DNA of 64,000 nt from Anaerolineales bacterium UBA5195 (lineage in GTDB: Bacteria; Chloroflexota; Anaerolineae; Anaerolineales; Villigracilaceae), in assembly GCA_002412925.1 (NCBI GenBank), contig DHVZ01000073.1, positions 28,895 through 92,894 on the forward strand, read 5' to 3'. The notes below the pieces were generated by a model. That model did not search any database. It saw only the letters and a list, made by a program, of their open reading frames with translations, and was not told the origin of the DNA. This document shows, piece by piece, positions 39,875-48,332 of this stretch; positions within the stretch are counted from its first letter, which is position 1; every line of letters starts with the position of its first letter. Made by a program: the position numbers and the translations under genes.

Positions 39875-40975
39875 CTACACTTTTCCAAAATCCGCCGGGT
39901 TGGAGGCAGGCCGTCCAGCCATGCCAAACAGCCACAAGAGAATGGAATTTGGCTGGATGAAAACGATGTAGGTGAAGACGGGGATGAGAATCGCGAATGG
40001 AAAAGCGATCAAGTAGCCGTAAATGCTCTCACCCATCAGCGCGGCGAGTTTGCGTCCCAGGTGAAACTGCACGGGGGAATGAAAAATGAGCACAATCAGG
40101 GATATTTTTCCATAATACTGGAAAGCTCTCGAGGCCCAGCCGCCCCATTTCTCAATCCATTGCGAAAGCGACATCACGAACACAATCCCGGCCAGCGCCT
40201 CAAGCGTGTTAAAAACCGGCGACTCGTAGACACGAAAGTTCAGGCCGAGGGTGGCAGGAAAAGCCAGATTCAGGGCAAGCATGATGACTCCAGAGACGAC
40301 CAGCACCCAGAGCGGCGAGAAAACTTCCATGGGAATGCGGTTGTAGACTTCGCGCCCCAGGAGAAAGAAAAATCCACAGACCAGCACAAGATCGAGGCTG
40401 AAAGGCAAACCATTGAGTTCCAGGTTGCGTCCGAAAAGCGCCAGCCTCAAAGGCATGAACCAGTTGATGGTCAGGATGCCCACTGCCAGCGTCAGCAGGA
40501 GACCGAGAAACATCGTCCAGGCCGGGAGGCGCTTGAAAATGATATAAAAACCAAAGGCGAACAGGTTGATGGCAAACAAGATCGGCAGGAACCAGATCTG
40601 GCTCCAGTACAGCTCCAGGTAGTATGAATTTCCATAGAGGGCTTTCGCAATCCTGACGAGAGCGGTGGACAATCCCAGGGCCTTGTCATAAAACACCGAG
40701 ACGAAATAAACCAGGAAAACAGTGAACAGGTAAGGCTTGAGCAGGGAATCAAAGCGCCGCTTGAGCAGGTCCAGGAAACGGATCTCCGGTCTAAAGAACA
40801 CGCCCGAGAGAAAGAAAAAGAGCGGCATGTGGAAGGAATAAATCAGCCTGCCTAGAAAGAGCACCGCCGAATTCTGCACATGGTAATTGGCCTCGGCCAG
40901 CGTGTGCCCCAATACCACCAGCAGGATGCCAATCCCGCGAGCAATGTCGATGTAGGCAAGCCTGTTTTTGGTCAT
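39875..40975 (-). CDS. Membrane acyltransferase (acyltransferase 3 family)
   Basis: A 366-residue polytopic protein with about 10 helices. The N-terminus is RLAYIDIARGIGILLVVLGHT and the following region is FHMPLFFFLSGVFFRP, the hallmark of O-acetyltransferase/succinyltransferase family 3 (H in FHMP, R in IARG). It is expected to acylate sugars or glycolipids at the membrane. GGAGAAGTGT precedes ATG 40975. Substrate unknown. The gluconolactonase-like gene upstream is on the same strand. Confidence 0.85.
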   Translation of the reverse strand: MTKNRLAYIDIARGIGILLVVLGHTLAEANYHVQNSAVLFLGRLIYSFHMPLFFFLSGVFFRPEIRFLDLLKRRFDSLLKPYLFTVFLVYFVSVFYDKALGLSTALVRIAKALYGNSYYLELYWSQIWFLPILFAINLFAFGFYIIFKRLPAWTMFLGLLLTLAVGILTINWFMPLRLALFGRNLELNGLPFSLDLVLVCGFFFLLGREVYNRIPMEVFSPLWVLVVSGVIMLALNLAFPATLGLNFRVYESPVFNTLEALAGIVFVMSLSQWIEKWGGWASRAFQYYGKISLIVLIFHSPVQFHLGRKLAALMGESIYGYLIAFPFAILIPVFTYIVFIQPNSILLWLFGMAGRPASNPADFGKV

Positions 40976-40996
40976 ACACTTCTCCGGTAAGAGAAT

Positions 40997-41905
40997 TTAC
41001 TCGCCAAACACAAACGTCGGCAGGCCGGTGACATCTGTCTGGAGGCGGAACAGGGCTCCCGAGGCCGGGTAGGCTTCCAAATCGGCTGCGCTCAAGCCTT
41101 TGCGGGCCGAGGTGACGTAGAGTTCGTTTTGTTCCGGGCCTCCAAAGGCGCACGAGGTGACATTTTTGGCCGGGATGGGAATTTTTTCGACAAGCGCACC
41201 GGTGGCCGGATTCCAAACCGTCAGCGCCGCCCCGCCCCAGAGCGCCACCCAAAGGTTCCCAGCGTAATCGGAAGTCATCCCATCTGGCCAGCCCAACTTG
41301 GCGGGGATTTTTACGGCCACACGCGGGTTGGCAATCCCGCCACTGCGCAGATCGTAATCAAAAGCCAGCACTTTGCGCGTGGGCGTATCAATGTAATAGA
41401 AGGTTTTATGATCCGGTGACCAGGCCAGCCCATTCGAAATCCGCACACCGGTCAGCAGGGTTTTGAGGGAACCATTCGGGCTGAGGGAATAGAGTGAGCC
41501 GCTGGCATCCACTTCAGCGTTGTCCATCGTCCCGGCCAGGAAACGCCCATCGGGGCCGCATTTGCCGTCGTTGAAGCGATTCCCGAGCCTGTCACGCTCC
41601 GGGTTGGACAGGAAATCCAACCTGGCAGATGGAAGATCCGAAAGGCCACCCTGGGCATCCAGGCGCAGGACAGCCAGCCCATCCTTCAGCCCGAGGATGA
41701 GGTTCCCGTCCACTGCGGGGGCGACACAACCAAGCGGCTGGCCCAGGTTAATGACCTCATCCTGGCCGTTTTGGGGGTCGAAAATGTGCAAAAGGCCGTC
41801 CAGGATATCCACCCAGTAGAGCCGCTGTCGGGCAGAATCCCAGGCCGGGCCTTCCCCAAGGAAAGCCCGGGCCTCGACCAGAAGTTGAGGGGCGGAGAGT
41901 TTCAT
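40997..41905 (-). CDS. SMP-30/gluconolactonase-family protein
   Basis: A 302-residue six-bladed beta-propeller. Motifs: LGEGPAWDSARQRLYWVDI, NRFNDGKCGPDGRFLAGTMD and the GWPDGMTSDYAGNLWVALW blade. These carry the Ca2+/Zn2+ ligands (Glu, Asn, Asp) typical of gluconolactonases, so a lactonase on an aldonic lactone is expected. Start ATG 41905 overlaps the corA stop (ATGA); coupling to corA is likely translational only, as no metabolic link is evident. Confidence 0.85.
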   Translation of the reverse strand: MKLSAPQLLVEARAFLGEGPAWDSARQRLYWVDILDGLLHIFDPQNGQDEVINLGQPLGCVAPAVDGNLILGLKDGLAVLRLDAQGGLSDLPSARLDFLSNPERDRLGNRFNDGKCGPDGRFLAGTMDNAEVDASGSLYSLSPNGSLKTLLTGVRISNGLAWSPDHKTFYYIDTPTRKVLAFDYDLRSGGIANPRVAVKIPAKLGWPDGMTSDYAGNLWVALWGGAALTVWNPATGALVEKIPIPAKNVTSCAFGGPEQNELYVTSARKGLSAADLEAYPASGALFRLQTDVTGLPTFVFGE

Positions 41906-42834
41906 GAAAGCCAATCGCGTTTGTAGAAAATGTAAATGGCAATGGCAGTTAGCGTTACTGAAACCCCAAGCACAAACAGGAACGCCAAGGGTTGGCCTTC
42001 ACCTGGCAGACTGACGTTCATCCCATAAAAGGACGCGACGATGGTCGGCATGTTGAGCGCAATGGTGAGAGCCGCCAGGATTTTCATGACGCCGTTCAGA
42101 TTGTTCGAGATGATACTGGCAAAGGCATCCATCAGGCCCGACAGGATTTCGGTGGCGATTTTAACCATTTGAATGGCCTGCTGGTTTTCGGTCAGCACGT
42201 CTTCGAGCAAGTCTGTATCTTCTTCGTACTGGGTGAACATTTGCATGCGCTGCAAGCGTTCCATCATCAATTCATTGGAACGCAAGGCTGTGGAAAAGTA
42301 AGTCAGGCACTTCTGGTATTTGAGCAGTTCGAGCACTTCGCGGTTGCGGGTTGATTTCTCTAGGCGATCTTCAATCGCCTCAGTGGTTTTATTAATTTGT
42401 CGCAGCAGGGCCAGATAGCGGTTGGCGGTTTCGAGCATGAGATAAAGCGCAAAACGATATCGTTTGGCGGTTTTCAAACCGCGATATTTGCCATTGTGCA
42501 AGATGCGGAGGACTTCATTTTCCTGTTTGCAAATGGTCACAACGCAGTTATTCAAGAGCAGGATGCCGACCGGCATGGTGCTATAGGGGATATCGGCCTC
42601 GGGGCCGTTTTCAAACGGGATGCGCAGCAAGATAAAGGTGTAATCATCGTCCCGTTCGGCGCGAGCCATTTCATCGATATCAAGCGAGTATTGTACATAA
42701 TCCGGGTGAACGCCCCACTCTTCGAGCTGGCTGATTTCCTGCGGTGTGGGATCGACGACATCGACCCAGCACCCGTTGATGAATTCTTCCACGCATTTCA
42801 GGCCCTGCTCAGTGTTCTTAAAAATTGTCAACAT
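41902..42834 (-). CDS. corA: CorA-type Mg2+/Co2+ transporter
   Basis: A 310-residue channel of the CorA family with a cytoplasmic N-terminal domain and two C-terminal helices. The selectivity loop is present as FYGMNV, and the C-terminus ends in a basic stretch (FYKRDWLS). Length and layout match CorA. Ribosome site AAGGAGAAGCGCTT before ATG 42834. A 34-codon proline-containing open frame with an excellent ribosome site lies immediately upstream on the same strand (42854-42958), suggesting leader-peptide control. Confidence 0.9.
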   Translation of the reverse strand: MLTIFKNTEQGLKCVEEFINGCWVDVVDPTPQEISQLEEWGVHPDYVQYSLDIDEMARAERDDDYTFILLRIPFENGPEADIPYSTMPVGILLLNNCVVTICKQENEVLRILHNGKYRGLKTAKRYRFALYLMLETANRYLALLRQINKTTEAIEDRLEKSTRNREVLELLKYQKCLTYFSTALRSNELMMERLQRMQMFTQYEEDTDLLEDVLTENQQAIQMVKIATEILSGLMDAFASIISNNLNGVMKILAALTIALNMPTIVASFYGMNVSLPGEGQPLAFLFVLGVSVTLTAIAIYIFYKRDWLS

Positions 42835-42853
42835 AAGCGCTTCTCCTTATTTT

Positions 42854-42958
42854 CTATGTTGAGGGAGGGCGCTTCGAGGCGCCCGTCGTTAAATCAGCTT
42901 CGCCAGCACTGGGAGGCTGGCTGTCTGCAGAGCCTGATCGGTCGCCTTCTTTAGACAT
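42854..42958 (-). CDS. Short leader ORF upstream of corA
   Basis: A 34-codon open frame beginning MSKEGDRSGSADSQPPSAGE, later ending KRPPST. AAAGGAGG lies 8 bases before its ATG, the best ribosome site in the neighbourhood. Its stop is 19 bases before the corA ATG. A 6-bp hairpin GGGCGC / GCGCCC falls near the end of the frame, around the KRPP codons. Proline-rich leader peptides controlling Mg2+ transporter genes are known (MgtL, CorL), so this may be analogous; it may also be a small functional protein. Confidence 0.55.
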   Translation of the reverse strand: MSKEGDRSGSADSQPPSAGEADLTTGASKRPPST

Positions 42959-43107
42959 CGTCTTTTCCTCCTTTCCAAGATTTTTCATGACCCTTCAATT
43001 TTACGACTTAACAGACGAAGTCACAACCTTATGGTTACCCTTCAATTTTGAAATTTTTCGCCGCAGCCTGTCTCCCCGACCCAGAGGCAAAAAGGCCAGA
43101 TTGACCA
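42959..43107 (-). promoter_or_regulatory. Probable corA upstream region with direct repeat
   Basis: ACCCTTCAATTTT occurs at 42990-43002 and 43037-43049. No clear minus-strand -35/-10 pair was identified. Confidence 0.35.
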
Positions 43108-43136
43108 TTGACATTTCAGAACATTTGTTCTATTAT
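43108..43136 (+). promoter_or_regulatory. Promoter with SOS (LexA-type) box
   Basis: TTGACA (43108-43113), 17-bp spacer, TATTAT (43131-43136). The spacer contains AGAACATTTGTTCT, an exact match to the GAAC-N4-GTTC operator of Gram-positive-type LexA. Confidence 0.85.
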
Positions 43137-43182
43137 GATGTCAGCGTTTCTTCTTTCGTTTGGAAAGTTCAAGGAGCAAGAC

Positions 43183-43899
43183 ATGATCCACTTTTCTTCC
43201 ACCCAATTACTTAACAAGTTCCGCAAAACGAGCCTGCAGCGCGGAACAGTCTTTGGCGCCATCTTAGTGGTAGCCTTGCTGGCCTTCGAGGTCTTCAACT
43301 ACTCCACCACCGATTTCGCCCTGACCGACCTGCTCGGCGCAAACCTGACCTTCGCAGGCCTGCGCTGGGCCACCATCTTATCAGTCGCATTCTGCGGGAT
43401 CGACTTTGCGGGCATCGCGCGCCTGTTCACCCCCCAGACCGAAGCCTCACAGGAACCCGCCGAGGTCTGGTACCTGTTCGGCGCCTGGGTGCTGGCTGCC
43501 GCCATGAACGCCACCCTCACCTGGTGGGGCGTGGCCGTTGCCATCAGCGGGCATACCGCGCTCGGCTCGGCCATCATCGGACGCGAAACCATGCTCAAAG
43601 TCGTCCCGGTTTTCGTGGCGGTGATGATCTGGGTCATTCGCATCCTGATCATCGGGACTTTTTCGATGGCTGGCGACAGGCTCTTCTCAATGGCGGACTC
43701 AAGAGCTTCCAACCGCGCCGCCCAATCCCGTTTCGACGCGGGCCGACCCGTCAATCAACCCTTGGCCGCCAACCCGAGGCCGTTCCAAAAGCCCCAGCCG
43801 CAAAACACCTACCAGCGCTCCACCCGGCCCGAGCCGACCTACCAACCGGTGGGCATGGCAGCCAAGCCACGAGATGAAGACCCGGGAACCTGGCGGTAA
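43183..43899 (+). CDS. Membrane protein under an SOS-type promoter
   Basis: A 238-residue protein with about four helices (residues about 25-45, 60-80, 100-125 and 145-170) and a long Pro/Arg/Gln-rich cytoplasmic tail (residues about 180-238, FQKPQPQNTYQRSTRPEPTYQP). No family recognised. The ATG is preceded by AAGGAG. It is the only gene in the window behind a GAAC-N4-GTTC box; a DNA-damage-induced membrane protein with a tail able to bind nucleic acids or cell-division proteins is plausible. Confidence 0.75.
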   Translation: MIHFSSTQLLNKFRKTSLQRGTVFGAILVVALLAFEVFNYSTTDFALTDLLGANLTFAGLRWATILSVAFCGIDFAGIARLFTPQTEASQEPAEVWYLFGAWVLAAAMNATLTWWGVAVAISGHTALGSAIIGRETMLKVVPVFVAVMIWVIRILIIGTFSMAGDRLFSMADSRASNRAAQSRFDAGRPVNQPLAANPRPFQKPQPQNTYQRSTRPEPTYQPVGMAAKPRDEDPGTWR

Positions 43900-43996
43900 G
43901 CGCGGCCAGCAGGAAATCGCAATTTGTAACCACAGATATAAAGAAACAGACTTCCGCAGCCGGTCTGACCGCAGAAGTCTGTTTCTCAAACCTGGG

Positions 43997-44662
43997 CTAC
44001 CCTGACCCGCGGACGCTTGACCAACCGCCCCCACCCTTCGACAAGCTCAGGAACCAGGCCAGCCCTGCCCGGTCTAGCTGACCCTTGTGCCAGGCGCGGA
44101 CGTGTTTCAGCGTTGCAAAGGTCAGGCCTACAACGAACGAAAGCAGCAGCACGGTCAAGCCTAAGGGACGGGCAAGTCCCGGCCAGAAGAGCAGGCAGAC
44201 CAGGCTCGCCCAGCTCAGGTCCGTCAGCACCACGGGCAGACCCGTCCAGACAGATTTCTCCGGGAAATGAAAAAATAATGGCAGTTTCATCAGCAGATCC
44301 TTGATAGAAAATGGATGCCACAAGAACCCCGGTGATTGGTTTGCACGAGTAAAATTTTCCATCTTCACCAGGTAAGCGTCGCGGTCGTGAGCGGTCAAAA
44401 TCAGGGTGGCCATTTCGGGGAAATTCGCACGCGCCCATCTTTCGATCTCAGCCGAGGGCCGCCCCGGCATTTTCAAGTCGAGCAAAAGCACCTGGGGACG
44501 CAACGCTTCCACCAGGGGTTGAACCTCATCCCCATTCTCGGCTTCGCCAACAAGCTGAATATCGGGCGCCGCGCTCAAAATCGTGCGAATGCCCGCCCGT
44601 GTGACTGCATGGTCATCTGCAAAAACCAAAGTGATCGTGGCATCCCTCGCCTGGCTGCGCAC
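43997..44662 (-). CDS. NarL-type receiver with non-canonical C-terminus (possibly disrupted)
   Basis: A 221-residue frame starting at GTG. Residues about 10-100 are a receiver domain (FADDHAVTRAGIRTIL, LLLDLKMPGRPSAEI, TLILTAHDRDAYL) with the phospho-acceptor Asp present. The usual AG(A)AGFL(S/L)K end and LuxR helix-turn-helix are missing. Instead come FLWHPFSIKDLL and two hydrophobic helices, then a low-complexity end (SKGGGGWSSVRGSG) that overlaps a common dispersed repeat (CCTTCGACAAGCTCAGG). This is probably a truncated regulator fused to foreign sequence, or a pseudogene. Confidence 0.5.
   Translation of the reverse strand: MRSQARDATITLVFADDHAVTRAGIRTILSAAPDIQLVGEAENGDEVQPLVEALRPQVLLLDLKMPGRPSAEIERWARANFPEMATLILTAHDRDAYLVKMENFTRANQSPGFLWHPFSIKDLLMKLPLFFHFPEKSVWTGLPVVLTDLSWASLVCLLFWPGLARPLGLTVLLLSFVVGLTFATLKHVRAWHKGQLDRAGLAWFLSLSKGGGGWSSVRGSG
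44036..44056. repeat. CCTTCGACAAGCTCAGG dispersed repeat copy
   Basis: Falls in the last codons of the truncated receiver frame; related to 7909-7942. Confidence 0.45.
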
Positions 44663-44823
44663 GGCTTACAGAAAAGCAAAGTCGCTCACGCCGAAATTCG
44701 GATGCGAAAGACTTGAAGTATGATATTATTTTCCAGCCGCGCGTTCGCTCGCGTAGGCCGCGCCGGGAGTGTTCCAGCACTGCCCGGCATTTATTTTAAC
44801 CTATGCTTGGGCTTTATAAGCGC

Positions 44824-44853
44824 ATTCGGGCAGGGAATAATCCCCGCCCGAAT
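44824..44853 (-). terminator. Hairpin downstream of tRNA-Leu
   Basis: ATTCGGGCaGGGA / TCCCcGCCCGAAT around ATAA; no strong T tract. Confidence 0.5.
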
Positions 44854-44864
44854 GTTGAACAGTG

Positions 44865-44946
44865 TGCGCTGAGAGGGACTTGAACCCTCACGCCTTTCGG
44901 CACATGGCCCTCAACCATGCCTGTCTGCCAATTCCAGCACCAGCGC
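44865..44946 (-). tRNA. tRNA-Leu (anticodon GAG)
   Basis: 82-nt class II tRNA: acceptor GCGCTGG / TCAGCGC (one G-U), discriminator A, anticodon stem CATGG / CCATG with loop TTGAGGG (anticodon GAG, reads CTC), variable arm TGCCGAAAGGCG, T-arm GAGGG / CCCTC with TTCAAGT. CCA not encoded. Confidence 0.93.
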
Positions 44947-44958
44947 AGGCAAGGACGT

Positions 44959-44986
44959 ATTATAATCAGCTTCTTTGGCCTGTCAA
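44959..44986 (-). promoter_or_regulatory. Promoter of tRNA-Leu
   Basis: On the minus strand TTGACA (44986-44981), 16-bp spacer, TATAAT (44964-44959). Confidence 0.85.
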
Positions 44987-45033
44987 GCAACAAATCTGAT
45001 CATCACCTTGCGCAGGTTATCCAGTCTAAAATT

Positions 45034-46143
45034 ATGCAGCTTAAAAACAAACCCATTATCATCGCCCTGGTTGTCGCGCTTGGCCTCATGACAGCGGCCT
45101 TTTTTTTCACCTCGTATACTCGGTATACTTCCCGGCAGGCGGTGCTTAACTATCTCAGCCAGAACACCGCGAACGTAGCCGTCGCCTGCCTCGACCCGAC
45201 CAACCCCCAGGTTGATTTTTTTCACAACGGGGATGAGCCTTTCCCGCTGGGCTCGACTTTCAAGCTGGTCCTGCTGACCGCCTATGCCGAGGATGCAGCC
45301 GCTGGCCGGCTGGATCCCCAGGAAAATATTCCGGTCTCTGACCTGGAAAAATTCTATCTTCCCGGCACCGATGGTGGGGCGCATGAAGAATTTATCCAGG
45401 CGCGCGGCGCAGGAAACGCCAGCCTGAAATTGGATGAAGTTGTCGGCGGGATGGTCAGTTATGGCTCGAACGCCGCCACAGACTATCTTCTCTCGCGCCT
45501 GGAGGCGGTCGATTTCCCGAAACTCTACCTGCGCCTGGGGCTGGAACAGACCAGCCAGCCATTTTCTTTTCTCGGCCTATACCTGTTCATTAAAAACCAC
45601 GAGACGGGGATGTACGCCGAAGAAGAACTGACCCCGGCTGAAGTCCTGGCCGAGCAATCCCGCCTGGAAAACCTGTTCGTCAACAACCCCGCCTGGCGTG
45701 CCGCCGAGGTCGATTTCATCCGCAAGCCGACGAATGCCGCGCCGGTCAATATCCAGAAGCAAGTCATCCACGCCTACGGCCTGCGCGGCAGCGCCCGCGA
45801 CATATCCCGGATCCTGCTGGCCGCCTACGGTTATCATGCTGCGCTGCCGCCGGAAACCCAGGCCCTCATGCGCCAGCACCTCGAATGGCCCGCCCGAATG
45901 AACCCGGAGAACACCAAGGATTTCAAGACCCTGGCCTCGGCCAGCGGCGCCTGGCCCGGGGTGCTGACTTCAGCCTGGTACGCGCAAACGCCGGAAGGCA
46001 ATCCACATCTGCTGGTTGTGCTCTATCGCGAGATGCCCGATGATTTCTGGAACACCTGGATTACGACCTTTACCCACCAACAGCTTGAAACGCTCGCGCT
46101 TGTCAACGGAGATTGCGCGCTCTTTTCCAACGCGCTCAAGTGA
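45034..46143 (+). CDS. Serine beta-lactamase-like hydrolase, membrane-anchored
   Basis: A 369-residue protein. An N-terminal hydrophobic helix (residues about 7-27) likely anchors it outside. The penicillin-recognising active site appears as LGSTFKLVLL (SxxK) and SYGSNAATDYLL (SxN); a KTG-like triad is less clear (SASGAWPG near residue 310). The overall length fits class A beta-lactamase-like or PBP-like serine hydrolases. A true antibiotic-inactivating role is not established; peptidoglycan or ester hydrolysis is equally likely. Confidence 0.75.
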   Translation: MQLKNKPIIIALVVALGLMTAAFFFTSYTRYTSRQAVLNYLSQNTANVAVACLDPTNPQVDFFHNGDEPFPLGSTFKLVLLTAYAEDAAAGRLDPQENIPVSDLEKFYLPGTDGGAHEEFIQARGAGNASLKLDEVVGGMVSYGSNAATDYLLSRLEAVDFPKLYLRLGLEQTSQPFSFLGLYLFIKNHETGMYAEEELTPAEVLAEQSRLENLFVNNPAWRAAEVDFIRKPTNAAPVNIQKQVIHAYGLRGSARDISRILLAAYGYHAALPPETQALMRQHLEWPARMNPENTKDFKTLASASGAWPGVLTSAWYAQTPEGNPHLLVVLYREMPDDFWNTWITTFTHQQLETLALVNGDCALFSNALK

Positions 46144-46178
46144 GCTACCAAAATGACCTCTCAAACAAGGAGCCTTGT

Positions 46179-47207
46179 ATGATCCGAATTGTTCTGGACG
46201 CCATGGGAAGCGATACCCACCCGACCCCCGATGTGATCGGCGCCGTCATGGCCGCCCGCGAATACGGGGTGGAAGTTATCCTGGTCGGTGACGAAGCCCT
46301 GATCAACCCGGTGCTGGCAGCCCAAAACCCCGGCAGCCTGCCGATCCGCGTCGTCAACGCGCCCGAAATATTGAACATGGAAGCCAAAGGCGAGGCCCTG
46401 GCCTTCAAAGCCCGCCACAAAGACTCGCAAAATTCGATGGCCGTTGGCATCGACCTGGTCAAACGGGGCGAAGCGGAGGCCTTCGTCACCGCCGGGAACA
46501 CCGGCGCGGCCTGGCTGACAGCCTTGTTCCGCCTGGGCCGCATCCGCGGGGTGGACAAACCCGCGCTGGCCCCCGTCTTCCCCACCGCAAAAGGCTCGTG
46601 CGTGGTGCTCGATATCGGGGCCAATCCCGATTGCGAACCCCAGAACCTGCTCCAGTTCGCCATTATGGGCAGTATCTATGCTCAAAAAGTGCGCGGCATC
46701 CAGAACCCAACGGTTGGGCTGCTCTCCAACGGCGAAGAAGAAGGCAAGGGCAATCACCTTGTCAAGGCGACCACCCCGCTCTTGAAGGCCTCCGGCCTGA
46801 ATTTCTTCGGCAACGTCGAAGGCAAGGAAGTCATCGGCGGCGAAGTGGATGTGGCCGTCACAGATGGTTTCAGCGGCAACATTATGTTGAAATCGTCCGA
46901 AGCTGTGGCAAAGTTGATCATCGATAAAATCAAGGAAGCCATCAAAAACGGCGGGCCGCTGGCGCTGCTGGGCGGTTTGCTGGTCAAACCGGCGCTTGGC
47001 AAGATCAAGAAAATGCTCGACCCGAGCGAAGAAGGCGCAGCCCCTTTGCTGGGCGTCAATGGACTGGTTTTCATTGGTCACGGCCGTTCAGATGAAATCG
47101 CGATCAAGAATGCCATCCGGGTTGCCAAGAACGCGGCAGAATCAGGTGTGCTCGAAGCCATGAAAACCGGCATCCAGGAATCTCTGGCGAAAGCCAAGGC
47201 AGAGTAA
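46179..47207 (+). CDS. plsX: Phosphate acyltransferase PlsX
   Basis: A 342-residue protein with the PlsX signature DAMGSDTHPTPDV near the N-terminus, TAGNTGAAW, and NGEEEGKGNHL with a late DGFSGN motif. It converts acyl-ACP and phosphate to acyl phosphate, the first step of the PlsX/PlsY phospholipid pathway. The ribosome site AAGGAG lies upstream. The next gene begins 5 bases after it, so the two are in one operon. Length and motifs are complete. Confidence 0.95.
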   Translation: MIRIVLDAMGSDTHPTPDVIGAVMAAREYGVEVILVGDEALINPVLAAQNPGSLPIRVVNAPEILNMEAKGEALAFKARHKDSQNSMAVGIDLVKRGEAEAFVTAGNTGAAWLTALFRLGRIRGVDKPALAPVFPTAKGSCVVLDIGANPDCEPQNLLQFAIMGSIYAQKVRGIQNPTVGLLSNGEEEGKGNHLVKATTPLLKASGLNFFGNVEGKEVIGGEVDVAVTDGFSGNIMLKSSEAVAKLIIDKIKEAIKNGGPLALLGGLLVKPALGKIKKMLDPSEEGAAPLLGVNGLVFIGHGRSDEIAIKNAIRVAKNAAESGVLEAMKTGIQESLAKAKAE

Positions 47208-47212
47208 AACCG

Positions 47213-48268
47213 ATGGAAAGCTCTCCATATAAAAAGCTGGCGCAGGCGCTGGATGCCCTGCCCAACGGCTTTCCCGCCACCAAGGCTGGCACTGAACTGC
47301 GCCTGCTGGAAAAGCTTTTCACACTCGAAGAAGCCAGCCTGGCCTGCCAGCTCTCCACCCGCTTCGAAAGCGCGGAGGAAATTGCCTCGCGGCTGGGTGG
47401 TAACCCCACCGAACTGCGCCGCCAACTCAAAGGGATGTCGCGCCGCGGCTTGATCGAGGCCGGACGGGCAGAAAACGGGTTGGGCTACCGCCTGCTGCCC
47501 TTTGTGGTCGGAATTTATGAAATGCAAGTCGGCAGCCTCGACCTCGAACTGGCTCAATTGTTCGAAGCCTACTTTAAAGATACCTTTACCGAGGTGCTCA
47601 AGGTCCGCCCGCAAATCCATCGCGTCATCCCGATCGGGGAAAGCATCCGCAGCAACATGGAGATTCACCCATTCGAGAGCGCTTCCGGCCTGGTCAACGC
47701 GGCCCAAGCCTGGGGTGTGCTGGATTGCATCTGCCGCAAGCAAAAGGCGTTGATCGGCGAGCCATGCGAACACCCCCTGGATGTCTGCATGGTTATCGAC
47801 CAGCGTCCGGGCGCTTTTGATAACAGCGAGATGATCCACGCCGTGAACTGCGAGGAAGCCCTCGCCACCCTGCAGCGCGCGGCGGATGCCGGTCTGGTGC
47901 ATTCCGTCAGCAACAACCAGGAAGGGCTGCACTACATCTGCAACTGCTGCACCTGTTCCTGCGGCATCCTGCGCAGCATGGCCAGCCTGGGGATTGCGAA
48001 TGTCGTTGCCCGCTCGGCCTTTGTCAACCAGGTCGATGAAACCCTCTGCAACGCTTGCGCTGCCTGCCTCGAGACCTGCCAATTCGAGGCCCTCAGCCTG
48101 GAAACCAGCCTGGTGATCGACAACCAGCGCTGTGTAGGTTGCGGCGTCTGCATCCCGGCCTGCCCCAGCGCAGCCCTGGGACTGGCACGCCGCCCCGAAG
48201 CCGAGATCCTGCCTGTGCCCAAGACCCTGGACGAGTGGGGCAGGTGGCGCACAGCCGCGCGCGATTGA
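47213..48268 (+). CDS. 4Fe-4S dicluster protein with N-terminal winged-helix-like region
   Basis: A 351-residue protein. Residues about 25-90 look like a winged-helix (EEASLACQLSTRFESAEEIASRLGGNPTELRRQLKGMSRRGLIE). The middle has cysteine motifs CICRKQ, GEPCEHPLDVC and CNCCTCSCGILR. The C-terminus has a bacterial ferredoxin pair (CNACAACLETCQFEAL and CVGCGVCIPACPSAAL). It may couple a redox signal or a ferredoxin to gene regulation or to electron flow; related proteins are annotated only as 4Fe-4S. It is tightly linked to plsX (5 bases). Function not resolved. Confidence 0.8.
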   Translation: MESSPYKKLAQALDALPNGFPATKAGTELRLLEKLFTLEEASLACQLSTRFESAEEIASRLGGNPTELRRQLKGMSRRGLIEAGRAENGLGYRLLPFVVGIYEMQVGSLDLELAQLFEAYFKDTFTEVLKVRPQIHRVIPIGESIRSNMEIHPFESASGLVNAAQAWGVLDCICRKQKALIGEPCEHPLDVCMVIDQRPGAFDNSEMIHAVNCEEALATLQRAADAGLVHSVSNNQEGLHYICNCCTCSCGILRSMASLGIANVVARSAFVNQVDETLCNACAACLETCQFEALSLETSLVIDNQRCVGCGVCIPACPSAALGLARRPEAEILPVPKTLDEWGRWRTAARD

Positions 48269-48332
48269 TCAAGATGCGTGGCACTTCTAATAACATGTAT
48301 AATTGCGCCATTCCAACTCACCGAGGTTCCTG

